From Streptomyces sp. H27-C3 (GTDB lineage: Bacteria; Actinomycetota; Actinomycetes; Streptomycetales; Streptomycetaceae): a DNA stretch of 64,000 bases. Position numbers and translations under genes: made by a program. Under the pieces are notes generated by a model. That model made no database searches. It worked only from the letters and a program-made list of their open reading frames with translations, and had not been told where the DNA came from. Of this stretch, positions 18,331-27,796 are shown in pieces. Every line of letters starts with the position of its first letter. The stretch's first letter is position 1. The stretch lies in contig NZ_JASITA010000004.1 in assembly GCF_030063415.1 (NCBI RefSeq), forward strand, positions 1-64,000, given 5' to 3'.

Positions 18331-19248
18331 TCAGGGCTTCGGCACCGCCGGGATCGCCTCGCTCGGGGTCTGCGTCGGGGCGTACAGGGTCGACGCGGCG
18401 GCCGTGGGGTTGAGGGCCTTGTGGATCGCCTTGGACACGGCCTGGATGGTGTTCACGCCGTCCTTCATGGCCGGGTTGTCGTGCGTGAGGACGGTCATCG
18501 CGTAGTTGTGGCGACCGCCCGTGAACGCGCCCATGGAGTGCACCCGCCAGCCGTGCGTGGAGCGCGGCAGCCAGCCGTTCTTGACCTGGATGGTGGCGGA
18601 GGAGGGGGCGCCCGCGGGGGTGCCCCAGCGCTGGGAGGAGATGACCTTGCGCATCAGGCCGAGGATGTAGCCGCGCGAGTTGTCGCTCAGCACGGTGTTC
18701 TTCGCGGTGAGCAGGTCGAGCAGCTTCTGCTCGTCGCGCGCGGTGACCTGTGTCAGGCCCCAGTAGCGTCCGGCGCCGGGCACGGTGTCGGTCATCCTGG
18801 CCGCCTGCAGGAACTTCTTGATCTTCGTCGGGCCGAGCTGCGCCCACAGCGCGCTGGTCGAGTCGTTGTCCGACTTGGTGATCATGGCGGTGGCGAGCTT
18901 GGTCTCGCGGGCCGTCAGGAAGCGGCTGGTCTTCTTGGCGTCCCACAGCAGTGCGGCGAGGACGGTCGTCTTGACCACGCTCGCGGAGTCGTACTTCTGC
19001 GTGGCGCGCAGGGTGCACGTGGTCTTGGTGGTGCGGTCGTGCAGCGAGATCGCCGTCAGCGACTTGCGTCCTCTGAGCGCGGTGGTGATGTCCTTGGTGA
19101 GCTTGGTCGCGAGCCCGGCCTTGACCGAGGTACAGGCCACCATCGGCGCGGGAGCGGCGGCGGCGGGCGCCGCGGCGGACAGCGGCACAAGAACGGCCCC
19201 GGCCAGGGCTGTGGCTATGGCGGCGCGCGTTATTCGGTGGTGCGTCAT
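18331..19248 (-). CDS. Secreted class A beta-lactamase-fold serine hydrolase
   Basis: A 305-residue exported protein with an Ala-rich signal peptide (residues 1-32). All three penicillin-recognising motifs are visible: SxxK as Ser90-Val-Val-Lys93, SDN at 126-128 and K-N-G at 223-225. No Glu166-type omega-loop motif (ExxLN) is evident, so it is more likely a peptidoglycan-directed D,D-peptidase-like or orphan hydrolase than a true beta-lactamase (inference). Stand-alone gene between the exporter and the TPP-enzyme operon. Confidence 0.8.
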   Translation of the reverse strand: MTHHRITRAAIATALAGAVLVPLSAAAPAAAAPAPMVACTSVKAGLATKLTKDITTALRGRKSLTAISLHDRTTKTTCTLRATQKYDSASVVKTTVLAALLWDAKKTSRFLTARETKLATAMITKSDNDSTSALWAQLGPTKIKKFLQAARMTDTVPGAGRYWGLTQVTARDEQKLLDLLTAKNTVLSDNSRGYILGLMRKVISSQRWGTPAGAPSSATIQVKNGWLPRSTHGWRVHSMGAFTGGRHNYAMTVLTHDNPAMKDGVNTIQAVSKAIHKALNPTAAASTLYAPTQTPSEAIPAVPKP

Positions 19249-19411
19249 GGTGTGGTTCCCCGTCCCCGTTGGTTACTGCTTCAGATGACCCGCAGGGGGC
19301 GGAAAGGTTGTACGGGGCGCACACGTCCGTTCGATACAGGTGTGTAACAGGCGTTATCAACCGAGGCGGACGCCCGTGCGGTGCGGGAGACGCTGCCCCC
19401 CGCACCCCACT

Positions 19412-21097
19412 TCAGCTGTCGCCGTTCTCCAGGTGCGTCGGGGCGAACATCCGCAGCAGCGACGGGAGTACGACGACCGAGGGCCCCGGCTCCGACAGGG
19501 CCCTCGCCAGGTCCTCGCGCAGGGCGTCGGGGGTCGTGCGGGTCGCCGGGACGCCGAAGGACTCGGCCAGGGCCACGAAGTCCGGGCGGGAGAGTTCCGT
19601 GCCGGTGCTCTCGCCGAAGGCGTCCGTCATGTACTCGCGGAGGATGCCGTAGCCCCCGTCGTCGACGATCAGCCAGGTGACCGGCAGGTTGTACTGGCGG
19701 GCCGTCGCGAGCTCGGCGATCGAGTACATCGCGCCGCCGTCGCCGGAGACCGCGAGGACCGGCTTCGTGCGGTCGGCCGCCGAGGCGCCGAGCGCCGCCG
19801 GGAAGCCGTAGCCGAGGCCGCCCGCGCCCTGCGCGGAGTGCAGCGCGCCCGGCCACGCGGACCAGGCCCAGTAGGCCAGGATCGTCATGTCCCAGAAGCT
19901 GGGCGAGGTGGCGGGCAGGGCGTCCCGCACCGAGGCGAGGACGCGCTGCTCCAGGTCCAGGCCCTGGGACGCGATACGGGCCCGTACGGCGGTGAGGACG
20001 GTGCGTACCCGCTCGGCCGCCGTCGGGTCCGCGCGCTCGGGGACGGTCTCCAGGAGCGCGGAGAGCGCCAGTCGCGCGTCGGCGTGGATGCCGAGCGCCG
20101 GGTAGTTCGACTCCAGCTTGCCGAGGTCCGCCTCGATCTGGACGACCCGGCCGCGCGGGCGGAACGTGCCGTAGTTCGAGGACAGTTCACCGAGGCCCGA
20201 GCCGACCACGAGCAGGACGTCGGCGTCCTCCAGGAGGTCGGTGGTGTGCCGGTCCTCCATCCAGGACTGGAGCGACAGCGGGTGCTCCCAGGGGAAGGCG
20301 CCCTTGCCGCCGAAGGTCGTGACGACCGGCGTGTTCAGCCGCTCGGCGAGCGCGAGCAGCTTGCCGGCCGCGTCGGAGCGTACGACTCCGCCGCCCGCGA
20401 TGATCGCCGGACGGGACGCGGTGGACAGCAAGTGGGCTGCCAGCGCGGTCAGTTCGGGGCGCGGGGGCAGCTCACGCGGGGTCGCGTCCATGGCCGTGAC
20501 GACCGGCAGCATCGTCTCAGCGAGGAGTACGTCCTGCGGGATCTCGATCCACACCGGGCCGTGCGGGGCGGCCAGGGCCGACTCCCACGCCTCGGCTATG
20601 GCGGACGGGATCTGCGAGGCGGAGCGCACCGTGTGCACGGACTTCACGATGTCGCGGAACGACGCCTTCTGGTCGCGGAGTTCATGCAGATAGCCGTGCC
20701 GGCCGCCGCCGAGTCCCGCGGTGGGGATCTGGCTGCTGATCGCGAGGACGGGGGCGGAGGCAGCCGCCGCCTCCTGGAGCGCGGCCAGCGAGGTGAGCGC
20801 GCCGGGCCCGGTGGACAGGAGCAGTGGCGCGGCCTCGCCGGTGACGCGGCCGTAGGCGTCGGCGGCGAAGCCCGCGTTGTTCTCGACGCGCAGTCCGATG
20901 TACGTCAGCGAGGAGCGGCGCAGCGCGTCGAACATGCCGAGCGCGTGCTGTCCCGGCAGCCCGAAGACGGTGGTCGCGCCGAGGCCTTGCAGCGTCTCGA
21001 TGACGAGGTCGCCGCCGTTGCGGCCGGGGGGCCGGTTGAGCGCCGCGGTGGTCTGCGCCTCGGTGGGGCGCAGCACCAGGTCGTGGTCGTGGGTCAC
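19412..21097 (-). CDS. Thiamine pyrophosphate-dependent enzyme (acetolactate synthase-like)
   Basis: A 561-residue three-domain ThDP enzyme. The N-terminal PYR domain has [15 protein letters not shown] and the activating-Glu region [18 protein letters not shown]; the central domain carries [11 protein letters not shown]-type sequence; the C-terminal PP domain has the diphosphate/Mg motif [12 protein letters not shown] ending in DDGGYG. It is last in an operon with agmatinase (4-bp overlap) and a symporter. In homologous actinobacterial loci these genes accompany guanidino-compound or polyamine use. The exact 2-keto acid is unknown, and acetolactate synthesis is unlikely to be its role in this context. 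Confidence 0.85.
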   Translation of the reverse strand: MTHDHDLVLRPTEAQTTAALNRPPGRNGGDLVIETLQGLGATTVFGLPGQHALGMFDALRRSSLTYIGLRVENNAGFAADAYGRVTGEAAPLLLSTGPGALTSLAALQEAAAASAPVLAISSQIPTAGLGGGRHGYLHELRDQKASFRDIVKSVHTVRSASQIPSAIAEAWESALAAPHGPVWIEIPQDVLLAETMLPVVTAMDATPRELPPRPELTALAAHLLSTASRPAIIAGGGVVRSDAAGKLLALAERLNTPVVTTFGGKGAFPWEHPLSLQSWMEDRHTTDLLEDADVLLVVGSGLGELSSNYGTFRPRGRVVQIEADLGKLESNYPALGIHADARLALSALLETVPERADPTAAERVRTVLTAVRARIASQGLDLEQRVLASVRDALPATSPSFWDMTILAYWAWSAWPGALHSAQGAGGLGYGFPAALGASAADRTKPVLAVSGDGGAMYSIAELATARQYNLPVTWLIVDDGGYGILREYMTDAFGESTGTELSRPDFVALAESFGVPATRTTPDALREDLARALSEPGPSVVVLPSLLRMFAPTHLENGDS

Positions 21098-22071
21098 TTC
21101 GACGCCCTCGCCGCCGAGATCTGACGGGACATGATCGTGGTCAGCTCGTACGCCGTGTGGGAGGCGGCGACGGAGGTGATCTCGGCGTGGTCGTAGGCCG
21201 GGGCGACCTCGACGACGTCCGCGGAGACCAGGTTGCAGTCGGAGAGGCCACGGATGATCTCAAGGAGCTCGCGCGAGGTCAGGCCGCCGGCCTCCGGGGT
21301 GCCGGTGCCGGGGGCGTGCGCCGGGTCCAGGACGTCGATGTCGATGGAGATGTAGAGCGGGCGGTCGCCGATGCGCTGGCGCAGCTGGTCGGCGACCTCG
21401 TCGACGCCGCGTCGCATGACGTCGGCCGAAGTGACGATGCCGAAGCCCATCTTGGCGTCGTCGTCCAGGTCCTTCTTGCCGTACAGCGGGCCGCGCGTGC
21501 CGACGTGGCTGAGCGCCTCGGTGTCGAGGATGCCCTCCTCGACGGCCCGGCGGAACGGGGTGCCGTGCGTGTACTCGGCGCCGAAGTACGTGTCCCAGGT
21601 GTCCAGATGCGCGTCGAAGTGCAGCAGCGCGACCGGGCCGTGCTTCTTGGCGACCGAGCGCAGCAGGGGCAGCGCGATGGTGTGGTCACCGCCGAGGGTC
21701 ATCATGCGGGCGCCGCTGCCTAGCAGGTCGTCGGCGGCGGCCTCGATGGTGTCGACGGCCTCGTTGATGTTGAACGGGTTCGCGGCGATGTCACCGGCGT
21801 CGGCGACCTGCGCGAGTGCGAACGGCGAGGCGTCCTGCGCCGGGTTGTACGGGCGCAGGAGACGCGATGCCTCGCGGATGGCGTTGCCGCCGAAGCGGGC
21901 TCCGGGCCGGTAGGAGACCCCGGAGTCGAAGGGCACTCCGACCACGGCGACGTCGGTCCTGCCGCCGACCTCGTCGAGGCGGGGCAGCCGGGCGAACGTC
22001 GCGGGTCCTGCGTACCGCGGGATGCGGGACGAGTCGACGGGGCCGCGCGGCTGCTGCTCGTTGCTGCTCAT
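21094..22071 (-). CDS. speB: Agmatinase/guanidinobutyrase (ureohydrolase)
   Basis: A 325-residue arginase-superfamily enzyme with all binuclear Mn ligand motifs: [21 protein letters not shown] and [14 protein letters not shown]. It hydrolyses a guanidino group to urea; agmatine and 4-guanidinobutyrate are the usual substrates in this subfamily. It overlaps the TPP-enzyme gene by 4 bp and is 40 bp downstream of the truncated symporter gene. The divergent PucR regulator at 22.9 kb is the likely controller. The gene symbol is given on family grounds; guanidinobutyrase activity cannot be excluded. Confidence 0.88.
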   Translation of the reverse strand: MSSNEQQPRGPVDSSRIPRYAGPATFARLPRLDEVGGRTDVAVVGVPFDSGVSYRPGARFGGNAIREASRLLRPYNPAQDASPFALAQVADAGDIAANPFNINEAVDTIEAAADDLLGSGARMMTLGGDHTIALPLLRSVAKKHGPVALLHFDAHLDTWDTYFGAEYTHGTPFRRAVEEGILDTEALSHVGTRGPLYGKKDLDDDAKMGFGIVTSADVMRRGVDEVADQLRQRIGDRPLYISIDIDVLDPAHAPGTGTPEAGGLTSRELLEIIRGLSDCNLVSADVVEVAPAYDHAEITSVAASHTAYELTTIMSRQISAARASK

Positions 22072-22111
22072 GTGAAATTCCTTTTTTTGCGCTTCGTTGC
22101 GTTTTGAGACT

Positions 22112-22678
22112 CTAAAGGGTGGTGGCGGCCTCGGGTACCGGTTCCGCGCCCCGGCCCGCCAGCCGCTCCCGCCAGGCCGCGAGCACCGCCGTGCCGGTCG
22201 GCGGAGTGGCCAGGCTGACGACGACGTACGTCGCGAGCGACAGCAGCAGCCCGTAGTGGATGGGCTCGTTGGTGAGGATGCCGTAGACCGACATCAGGCC
22301 GACGACCGCGATTCCGCCGACGGTCACCGAGGCCAGCGCCTTCCCGCCGTAGCGCAGGTCGAGCATCTCGGAGACGGTGTGGACCTTCAGGCGGGCGATG
22401 CGCGCCGAGAAGAACACGGAGAGCGCGAGCAGCCCGAGGCCGATGACGAAGACCATCCAGGCGCCGGAGAGGCCGTGCTTGTAGCCGAGGCCGACGCCAC
22501 CGATGGTGGAGGCGCCGCCGAGGACGATGGCGGCCATCGTCCCGGAGTACATGGTGGGGCCGAGGCGGCGGCCCGCGGCCAGGAACTCGCTCCTGGACTT
22601 GGCGCGGCGCATGCCCCACCAGCCCATCACGAGCATGCCTGCGAGATAGACGACGATCACCGCATAGTCGACAGCCAT
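22112..22678 (-). pseudogene. Sodium:solute symporter with internal deletion
   Basis: 188 in-frame codons match only the two ends of an SSS transporter, which is normally about 480-550 residues. Residues 1 to about 112 are a normal N-terminus (MAVDYAVIVVYLAGM, then SGTMAAIVLGGASTIGGVG and SEMLDLRYGG). The sequence then jumps directly to C-terminal-type sequence ([34 protein letters not shown]). About 300 residues, including most of the Na+ and substrate sites, are missing, with the frame kept. The ATG has a good GGAGG. Probably non-functional as a transporter; a short stable membrane protein cannot be excluded. First gene of the agmatinase operon. Confidence 0.75.
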
Positions 22679-22724
22679 GGGCTTTCCTCCGCTTCGTGCA
22701 CTTCGGGGACCGGGGTGAGAGTGC

Positions 22725-22751
22725 GGGGAGTACGGGGAGTACGGGGAGTAC
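22725..22751. repeat. Three tandem 9-bp repeats in the operon leader
   Basis: GGGGAGTAC is repeated three times without interruption (22725-22733, 22734-22742, 22743-22751), plus a partial fourth copy, about 50 bp upstream of the symporter start and in the divergent promoter region with pucR. Confidence 0.9.
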
Positions 22752-22876
22752 GGAGCGCGGCGGCTGCTGGGGATGTGTGGGGGGCAGGGGCCACGGCCCA
22801 TTCTCCGTGCGGTTTGACCCTAGGTGACCGAGAAGCGACGCTGAAGTGTACGTTTCATCCACTCTCAGCACCTCAT

Positions 22877-24550
22877 ATGGATGGACCATCCACCATGCCG
22901 GATCAGACCCCGCCGACCCCGCCCACCCCGCCCATCACCCTCGCGGCGCTGCTCGCCCGCGAGGAACTGGGGCTGCGCCTGGTGGCAGGACCGGTGACCA
23001 CCTCCACCGGCGCGGACACGGCGATCCACGCGGACACGGCGATCCACTGGGTGCACACCTCCGAGATGGCCGATCCGTATCCCTATCTGCTGGGCGGCGA
23101 GCTGCTGCTGACGGCGGGCGTCCTGCTCGGCGACGCGGACCACTACGTGTCCCGCGTCGTGGCGGCGGGCGCGGCGGCGCTCGGCTTTGGCGTGGCGCCG
23201 GTGTACGACACGGTGCCCGACGCGCTGGCCGAGGCGTGCGAGCGGTACGGTCTTCCGCTCGTCGAGGTCCCGCCGCAGACGCCGTTCACGGCGGTCGCCC
23301 GCGCGGTGTGGCGCCTGATGGCCCAGGCCCGCCACCACGAGCTGCGCCGGGTGTCGCAGGCCCAGCAGGGCCTGGCCACGGCGGCGGCCAGGCCCGACCC
23401 GGTCCCGGCGGTGCTGCACCAGCTGGCGACCCGGCTCGGCAGCAGCGGCAGCGGCAGCGGCAGCGGCAGCGGCTGGACGGTACTGCTCGGCCCGGACGGC
23501 ACGGAGATCGCCTCGGCGGGCGGCACCCCGACGCCGGAAGTGCGCGGGGCCCTGAATCGACTGGCGCATGTGGTCAACCCCTCGCTGCGGGGTGCGGTGG
23601 GGGGCGGGGCCACTGGGGGCGGTAGCGCGGGAGGCGGGGGCGCGAGTGGCGGGGGCGGCGCGCGATCCGGGGGCGCGGGCGGGGGCGAGGGCGCCCTGCC
23701 GCAGCGGCCCGCGCCCTCCTCCGCCACGGACGCCGTCGGGGACACCCACCTCGCCGCGTACGCCCTCGCCGGCGGCCAGGATCTCGTCCTCGGTGTGGCT
23801 GCCGACCGGCGTGAAGGCGGGGACCACACCATCGCCGGGGTCGCCGCAGTCCTGCTTTCGCTGCTGACCACGCCACACCAGGGCGCCGCCGAGGCCGGCC
23901 GGACCACCGCGCTGGTGCGACTGCTGCTCGGGGCGGACCCCACCGACGTGGCTCCGCTGCTCGGCGCGGGTGACTGGACCGTGGTGCACGCCCGCCCCAC
24001 CGACGGAGGCAGCCACGACCACCTGTCCGCCGCCGCCCTGGGCGCCGCGCTCGGCAGCGCCCTGTTCGCCCCGGACGCGAACGGCGCCGTACAGATCCTG
24101 CTCACCGGGGACCGCGACATCGCCCCGCAGCCCGGCTGGACCCTGGGCGTCGGCCCACCCGTACCGCCGCATAACCTGCCCGCCGCCGCCACCCGCGCGG
24201 CCCAGGCCGCACGCCGGGCCGCGGCGACCCACCTCGACCTGGTGCGCGACCGCGGGGAGGCGGGCACCGGGCTCACCTCACTGGTCGCGCCCGACGAGGC
24301 CCGCGCCCACGCGCGCGTGCGGCTCGCCCCGATCTCCGCGTCCCCCGCGCTGACCGGGACCCTGCGCACCTGGCTCTCGCTGCACGGCAGCTGGGACCGT
24401 ACGGCCGTCGCACTGAACGTCCACCGCAATACGGTCCGCCAGCGCATCGCCCGCTGCGCGGCCCTGCTCGGCGCCGATCTGGACGACGCGGACGTACGCA
24501 TGGACCTCTGGTTCGCGCTGCGCTGGCTGGAAGAGCCGGGCAAGGTGTGA
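22877..24550 (+). CDS. PucR family transcriptional regulator
   Basis: About 557 residues. The N-terminal PucR domain (ITLAALLAREELGLRLVAG, LLGGELLLTAGVLLGDADHY) senses purine or nitrogen metabolites in the family. The C-terminal PucR_2/CdaR helix-turn-helix is SLHGSWDRTAVALNVHRNTV followed by RQRIARCAALLG. Between them are two unusual low-complexity segments: a (Gly-Ser)n stretch at about residue 190 and a roughly 35-residue Gly/Ala/Ser linker at about residues 237-272. The PucR domain also contains a perfect 18-bp tandem duplication (ADTAIHADTAIH). ATG 22877 or 22895 may start it. It is divergent from the agmatinase operon and is its probable activator. Confidence 0.85.
   Translation: MDGPSTMPDQTPPTPPTPPITLAALLAREELGLRLVAGPVTTSTGADTAIHADTAIHWVHTSEMADPYPYLLGGELLLTAGVLLGDADHYVSRVVAAGAAALGFGVAPVYDTVPDALAEACERYGLPLVEVPPQTPFTAVARAVWRLMAQARHHELRRVSQAQQGLATAAARPDPVPAVLHQLATRLGSSGSGSGSGSGWTVLLGPDGTEIASAGGTPTPEVRGALNRLAHVVNPSLRGAVGGGATGGGSAGGGGASGGGGARSGGAGGGEGALPQRPAPSSATDAVGDTHLAAYALAGGQDLVLGVAADRREGGDHTIAGVAAVLLSLLTTPHQGAAEAGRTTALVRLLLGADPTDVAPLLGAGDWTVVHARPTDGGSHDHLSAAALGAALGSALFAPDANGAVQILLTGDRDIAPQPGWTLGVGPPVPPHNLPAAATRAAQAARRAAATHLDLVRDRGEAGTGLTSLVAPDEARAHARVRLAPISASPALTGTLRTWLSLHGSWDRTAVALNVHRNTVRQRIARCAALLGADLDDADVRMDLWFALRWLEEPGKV
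23012..23047 (+). repeat. Perfect 18-bp tandem duplication inside pucR
   Basis: GCGGACACGGCGATCCAC is present twice in direct succession (23012-23029 and 23030-23047), duplicating six codons (ADTAIH) of the sensor domain without a frameshift. Confidence 0.95.
23447..23470 (+). repeat. GGCAGC hexanucleotide repeat (Gly-Ser linker) in pucR
   Basis: Four uninterrupted GGCAGC units, preceded by a degenerate GGCAGCAGC, encode an alternating Gly-Ser run between the sensor domain and the central domain. Such repeats change length by whole codons through slippage. Confidence 0.9.
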
Positions 24551-24608
24551 CGCACGGCGTACGGCTTTGATCTGGACAGCCTCTGTGACCCATGGGTAAC
24601 TTAAGCTG

Positions 24609-24622
24609 AGCAAGCGCTTAGC
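24609..24622. promoter_or_regulatory. AAGCGCTT-type palindrome upstream of acyl-CoA dehydrogenase
   Basis: AGCAAGCGCTTAGC, with perfect core AAGCGCTT (24612-24619), lies 33 bp before the acyl-CoA dehydrogenase start. It shares 11 of 12 leading bases with the LacI-linked operator at 3163. Context suggests a TetR-type fatty-acid regulator site (KstR2-like AnCAAGnnCTTGnT half-sites); the cognate protein is not in this part of the window. Confidence 0.45.
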
Positions 24623-24654
24623 CGCGTCGACCGAAGCCAAAGGGAGGGCGTCCC

Positions 24655-25812
24655 GTGCGCCGTACTGTGTACAACGAGGACCACGAGGCGTTCCGGGACA
24701 CCATCCGGGCCTTCATCGAGGCCGAGGTCGTTCCGGTCTACGACGAGTGGTTCGCGGCGGGCCAGGCGCCCCGCGACTTCTACTACAAGCTCGGTGAGCT
24801 TGGCGTCTTCGGCATCGAGGTGCCGGAGGAGTTCGGTGGCGCGGGCCTGGAGACCTTCAAGTTCGAGGCCGTCATGGCCGAGGAGACCGCCCGCGCGGGC
24901 GTCAGCTTCGGTGGCTCCGGCGTGCACGTACTGCTCTGCCTCCCGTACCTCAAGGCGTACGCGACCGACGAGCAGAAGAAGCGCTGGCTTCCCGACTTCG
25001 TCTCCGGCGCCTCGATGTACGCCATCGCCATGACCGAGCCCGGCACCGGCTCCGACCTGGCCGGCATGAAGACCACCGCCAAGCTCTCCGAGGACGGCAC
25101 GCACTACGTCCTCAACGGCGCCAAGACCTTCATCACCGGTGGCGTCCACGCCGACCGCGTGATCGTCTGCGCCCGCACCGCCGCGCCCACCGCCGAGGAC
25201 CGCCGCCACGGCATCTCGCTGTTCGTGGTGGACACCAAGGCCGAGGGCTACGCGGTCGGCCGCAAGCTCGACAAGCTGGGCCTGAAGGTCTCCGACACCG
25301 CCGAGCTGTCCTTCTCCGACGTCAAGGTCCCGGTCGACGACCTGCTCGGCGAGGAGAACAAGGGCTTCTACTACCTCGGCCAGAACCTGCCGCAGGAGCG
25401 CCTGGGCATCGCCGTCGGCGCGTACGCGCAGGCCAAGGCCGCGATCCGGTTCGCCCAGCAGTACGTGCAGGAGCGCACCGTCTTCGGCAAGCCGGTCGCC
25501 GCGTTCCAGAACACGAAGTTCGAACTGGCCGCCTGCAAGGCCGAGGTGGACGCCGCCGAGGCGGTCGTCGACCGCGCGGTCGAGGCCATCGACGCCGGTG
25601 AGTTGACGGCGGCCGAGGCCGCGTCCGCGAAGCTGTTCTGCACCGAGGTCGCGCACCGCGTGATCGACAAGTGCCTTCAGCTGCACGGCGGCTACGGCTT
25701 CATGAACGAGTACCCGATCGCCCGCCTGTACGCGGACAACCGGGTCAACCGCATCTACGGCGGCACCAGCGAGGTCATGAAGATGATCATTGCCAAGGAC
25801 ATGGGCCTGTAG
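24655..25812 (+). CDS. Acyl-CoA dehydrogenase
   Basis: A 385-residue FAD-dependent acyl-CoA dehydrogenase. Landmarks: FGIEVPEEFGGAGLETFKFE, the flavin-site signature YAIAMTEPGTGSDLAGMKT, KLGLKVSDTAELSFSDVKVP and the C-terminal LHGGYGFMNEYPIARLYAD then IYGGTSEVMKMIIAK. It introduces an alpha,beta double bond in beta-oxidation. GTG start behind AGGGAGGG. It is followed 72 bp later by a TesB thioesterase, so the pair may work together on acyl-CoA turnover. Chain-length specificity cannot be read. Confidence 0.92.
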   Translation: MRRTVYNEDHEAFRDTIRAFIEAEVVPVYDEWFAAGQAPRDFYYKLGELGVFGIEVPEEFGGAGLETFKFEAVMAEETARAGVSFGGSGVHVLLCLPYLKAYATDEQKKRWLPDFVSGASMYAIAMTEPGTGSDLAGMKTTAKLSEDGTHYVLNGAKTFITGGVHADRVIVCARTAAPTAEDRRHGISLFVVDTKAEGYAVGRKLDKLGLKVSDTAELSFSDVKVPVDDLLGEENKGFYYLGQNLPQERLGIAVGAYAQAKAAIRFAQQYVQERTVFGKPVAAFQNTKFELAACKAEVDAAEAVVDRAVEAIDAGELTAAEAASAKLFCTEVAHRVIDKCLQLHGGYGFMNEYPIARLYADNRVNRIYGGTSEVMKMIIAKDMGL

Positions 25813-25884
25813 ACCGGTAGATCAGCAGCCCTTCCTCCGACCCGCAGAACCGTCTTCCACCTGTAGAGCTGTAGAACTGCCTTC

Positions 25885-26757
25885 ATGAATCCGGCACTTC
25901 ACTCCCTCCTCGATCTGCTCGACCTTGAGCAGATCGAGGAGGACATCTTCCGGGGCGTGAGCCGCTCGGCCATCGTGCCCCGCGTCTTCGGCGGCCAGGT
26001 CGCGGCCCAGGCCCTGGTCGCGGCCGGCCGCACCGTCCCCCAGGACCGCACGGCGCACTCCCTGCACGCGTACTTCCTGCGCGCGGGCGATCCTGGAGCA
26101 CCGATCGTCTATACGGTCGACCGCATCCGGGACGGCCGCTCCTTCACCACGCGCCGCGTCGTCGCCGTCCAGCACGGGCAGCCGATCTTCCACCTCTCCG
26201 CGTCCTTCCAGACGTACGAGGAGGGCCTGGAGCACCAGGCGGACATGCCGCCCGCACCGGACCCCGAGACGCTGCCCACCGCCGCCGAGATGCTGCCGCG
26301 CTACGCGGACGCCTTCCGTGACCCGGGGGTCGTGGACCGCCTGATCGAGGCCCGCGCGGCCGTGGACCTGCGGTACGTCGACGCACCGCCGTGGGGCAGC
26401 GTCGGGCAGCCGCGCGAACCGCGCTCGCAGGTGTGGTTCCGTACGAACGGCAAACTGGCCGACGACCCGCTGCTCCACCTCTGCCTGGCCACGTACGTCT
26501 CCGACATGACCCTGCTCGACTCGGTGCTGCTCGCACACGGCCGCGGCGGCTGGGCGACCGGTGATGTCGTCGGTGCCTCGCTCGACCACGCGATGTGGTT
26601 CCACCGGCCCTTCCGGGCGGACGAATGGCTGCTGTACGACCAGGAGTCGCCGTCGGCGTCGGGCGGGAGGGGGCTCGGCCAGGCCCGGATCTACACGCGG
26701 GACGGGCAGCTGGCGGTCACCGTCATCCAGGAAGGTGTGGTGCGCGTACCGCGCTAG
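25885..26757 (+). CDS. tesB: Acyl-CoA thioesterase II
   Basis: A 290-residue double-hotdog thioesterase of the TesB family. The first hotdog has VFGGQVAAQALVAAGRTV and HSLHAYFLRAGDPGAPIVY; the second has TYVSDMTLLDSVLLAHG, with the catalytic-region Asp, and SLDHAMWFHRPFRADEWLLY. It hydrolyses medium/long acyl-CoA to free acid and CoA in the cytoplasm. Located just downstream of the acyl-CoA dehydrogenase on the same strand. Confidence 0.92.
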   Translation: MNPALHSLLDLLDLEQIEEDIFRGVSRSAIVPRVFGGQVAAQALVAAGRTVPQDRTAHSLHAYFLRAGDPGAPIVYTVDRIRDGRSFTTRRVVAVQHGQPIFHLSASFQTYEEGLEHQADMPPAPDPETLPTAAEMLPRYADAFRDPGVVDRLIEARAAVDLRYVDAPPWGSVGQPREPRSQVWFRTNGKLADDPLLHLCLATYVSDMTLLDSVLLAHGRGGWATGDVVGASLDHAMWFHRPFRADEWLLYDQESPSASGGRGLGQARIYTRDGQLAVTVIQEGVVRVPR

Positions 26758-26821
26758 TCCGGGACGGGGCCCAGGGCGACATGGTTCGCGTCTGTCCCTG
26801 ATCGGACATACGGTCCAAGAC

Positions 26822-27796
26822 ATGACCGAACCGGGCGAGCAGGGCCCACCCGTCCCTCAGGGTGAAAGCACCACCACCGTGATCGTCGCGGCGGTCGCGA
26901 ACCTCGGTATCGCCATCGCGAAGGCGGTCGCCGGTGTCGTCAGCGGCTCCAGCGCGATGCTCTCCGAGGCGGCCCACTCGGTCGCCGACACCGTCACCGA
27001 GCTGATGCTGCTCACCGCGCTCAAGCGCAGCGAGAAACCCGCCGACGAGGACCATCCGCTCGGCTACGGCCCGGAGCGCTACATCTGGGCGATGCTCGCC
27101 TCCGTCGCCACGTTCGTCGGCGGCGCGGTCTTCGCCATCTACGACGGCGTCCACACCCTCGTCCACGGCGAGGAGCTTGGCGACCCGCTCATCTCGTACA
27201 TCGTGCTCGCGGTCGCCTTCCTCCTGGAGGGCTATTCGCTGCGCACGGGCGTCAAGCAGGTCCGCGGCGAGGCGGCCCGCTTCGGCACCCCGGTCGGCCA
27301 CTACCTGCGCTTCACCCCCGACACGGCGGTCAAGGCCGTCGTGATGGAGGACTCGGCGGCGCTGGTGGGGCTGCTGCTCGCTGCGGGCGGCCTGCTCGGC
27401 GGCCAACTCACCGGCTCGGGCGTGTGGGACGGCCTCGCATCGATCCTGATCGGCCTGCTGCTCGTATACGTCGCCTGGGTCCTCGGCCGCAGCAACGCCC
27501 AGTTGCTGATCGGCCGCGCGCTGCCGAGGGAGATGCGCGAGATCGTACGGTCGGAGCTCCTGTCCGTGCCGCACATCATCGGCGTACTGGAGCTGACGAC
27601 ACTCGTCCAGGGTCCGCACGAGGTACTGATCGCCGCGAAGATCGACTTCCGGGACGTGTCGAGCGCCGAGCAGATCGAGTGGGCCTGCGAGGAGGCGGAG
27701 CAGCAGCTGCGCGAACGCTTCCCCGCGATCCGCCGCGTCTATCTGGACCCGACGCCGGGCGCCGGTCAGAGCAGACCGGCCGCGTCCAGCAGGTAG
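26822..27796 (+). CDS. Cation diffusion facilitator (CDF) family transporter
   Basis: A 324-residue inner-membrane divalent cation/proton antiporter. The first helices include ANLGIAIAKAVAGVVSGSSA and the metal-site motif SEAAHSVADTVTE (HxxxD). EDHPLGYGPERYIWAMLASV is the second CDF signature, and VVMEDSAALVGLLLA carries the second metal-site helix (here E-D rather than the common H/D-x3-D). The C-terminal cytoplasmic regulatory domain ends the protein. Probable Zn/Mn/Co export. It overlaps the convergent phosphatase gene by 31 bp at their 3' ends. Confidence 0.9.
   Translation: MTEPGEQGPPVPQGESTTTVIVAAVANLGIAIAKAVAGVVSGSSAMLSEAAHSVADTVTELMLLTALKRSEKPADEDHPLGYGPERYIWAMLASVATFVGGAVFAIYDGVHTLVHGEELGDPLISYIVLAVAFLLEGYSLRTGVKQVRGEAARFGTPVGHYLRFTPDTAVKAVVMEDSAALVGLLLAAGGLLGGQLTGSGVWDGLASILIGLLLVYVAWVLGRSNAQLLIGRALPREMREIVRSELLSVPHIIGVLELTTLVQGPHEVLIAAKIDFRDVSSAEQIEWACEEAEQQLRERFPAIRRVYLDPTPGAGQSRPAASSR

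Noticed and set aside
23438-23700. Gly/Ser-rich part of the pucR gene read as a frameshifted or non-coding region.
   Set aside because: The frame stays open with typical third-position GC, and the conserved HTH follows in the same frame, so it is a true linker.
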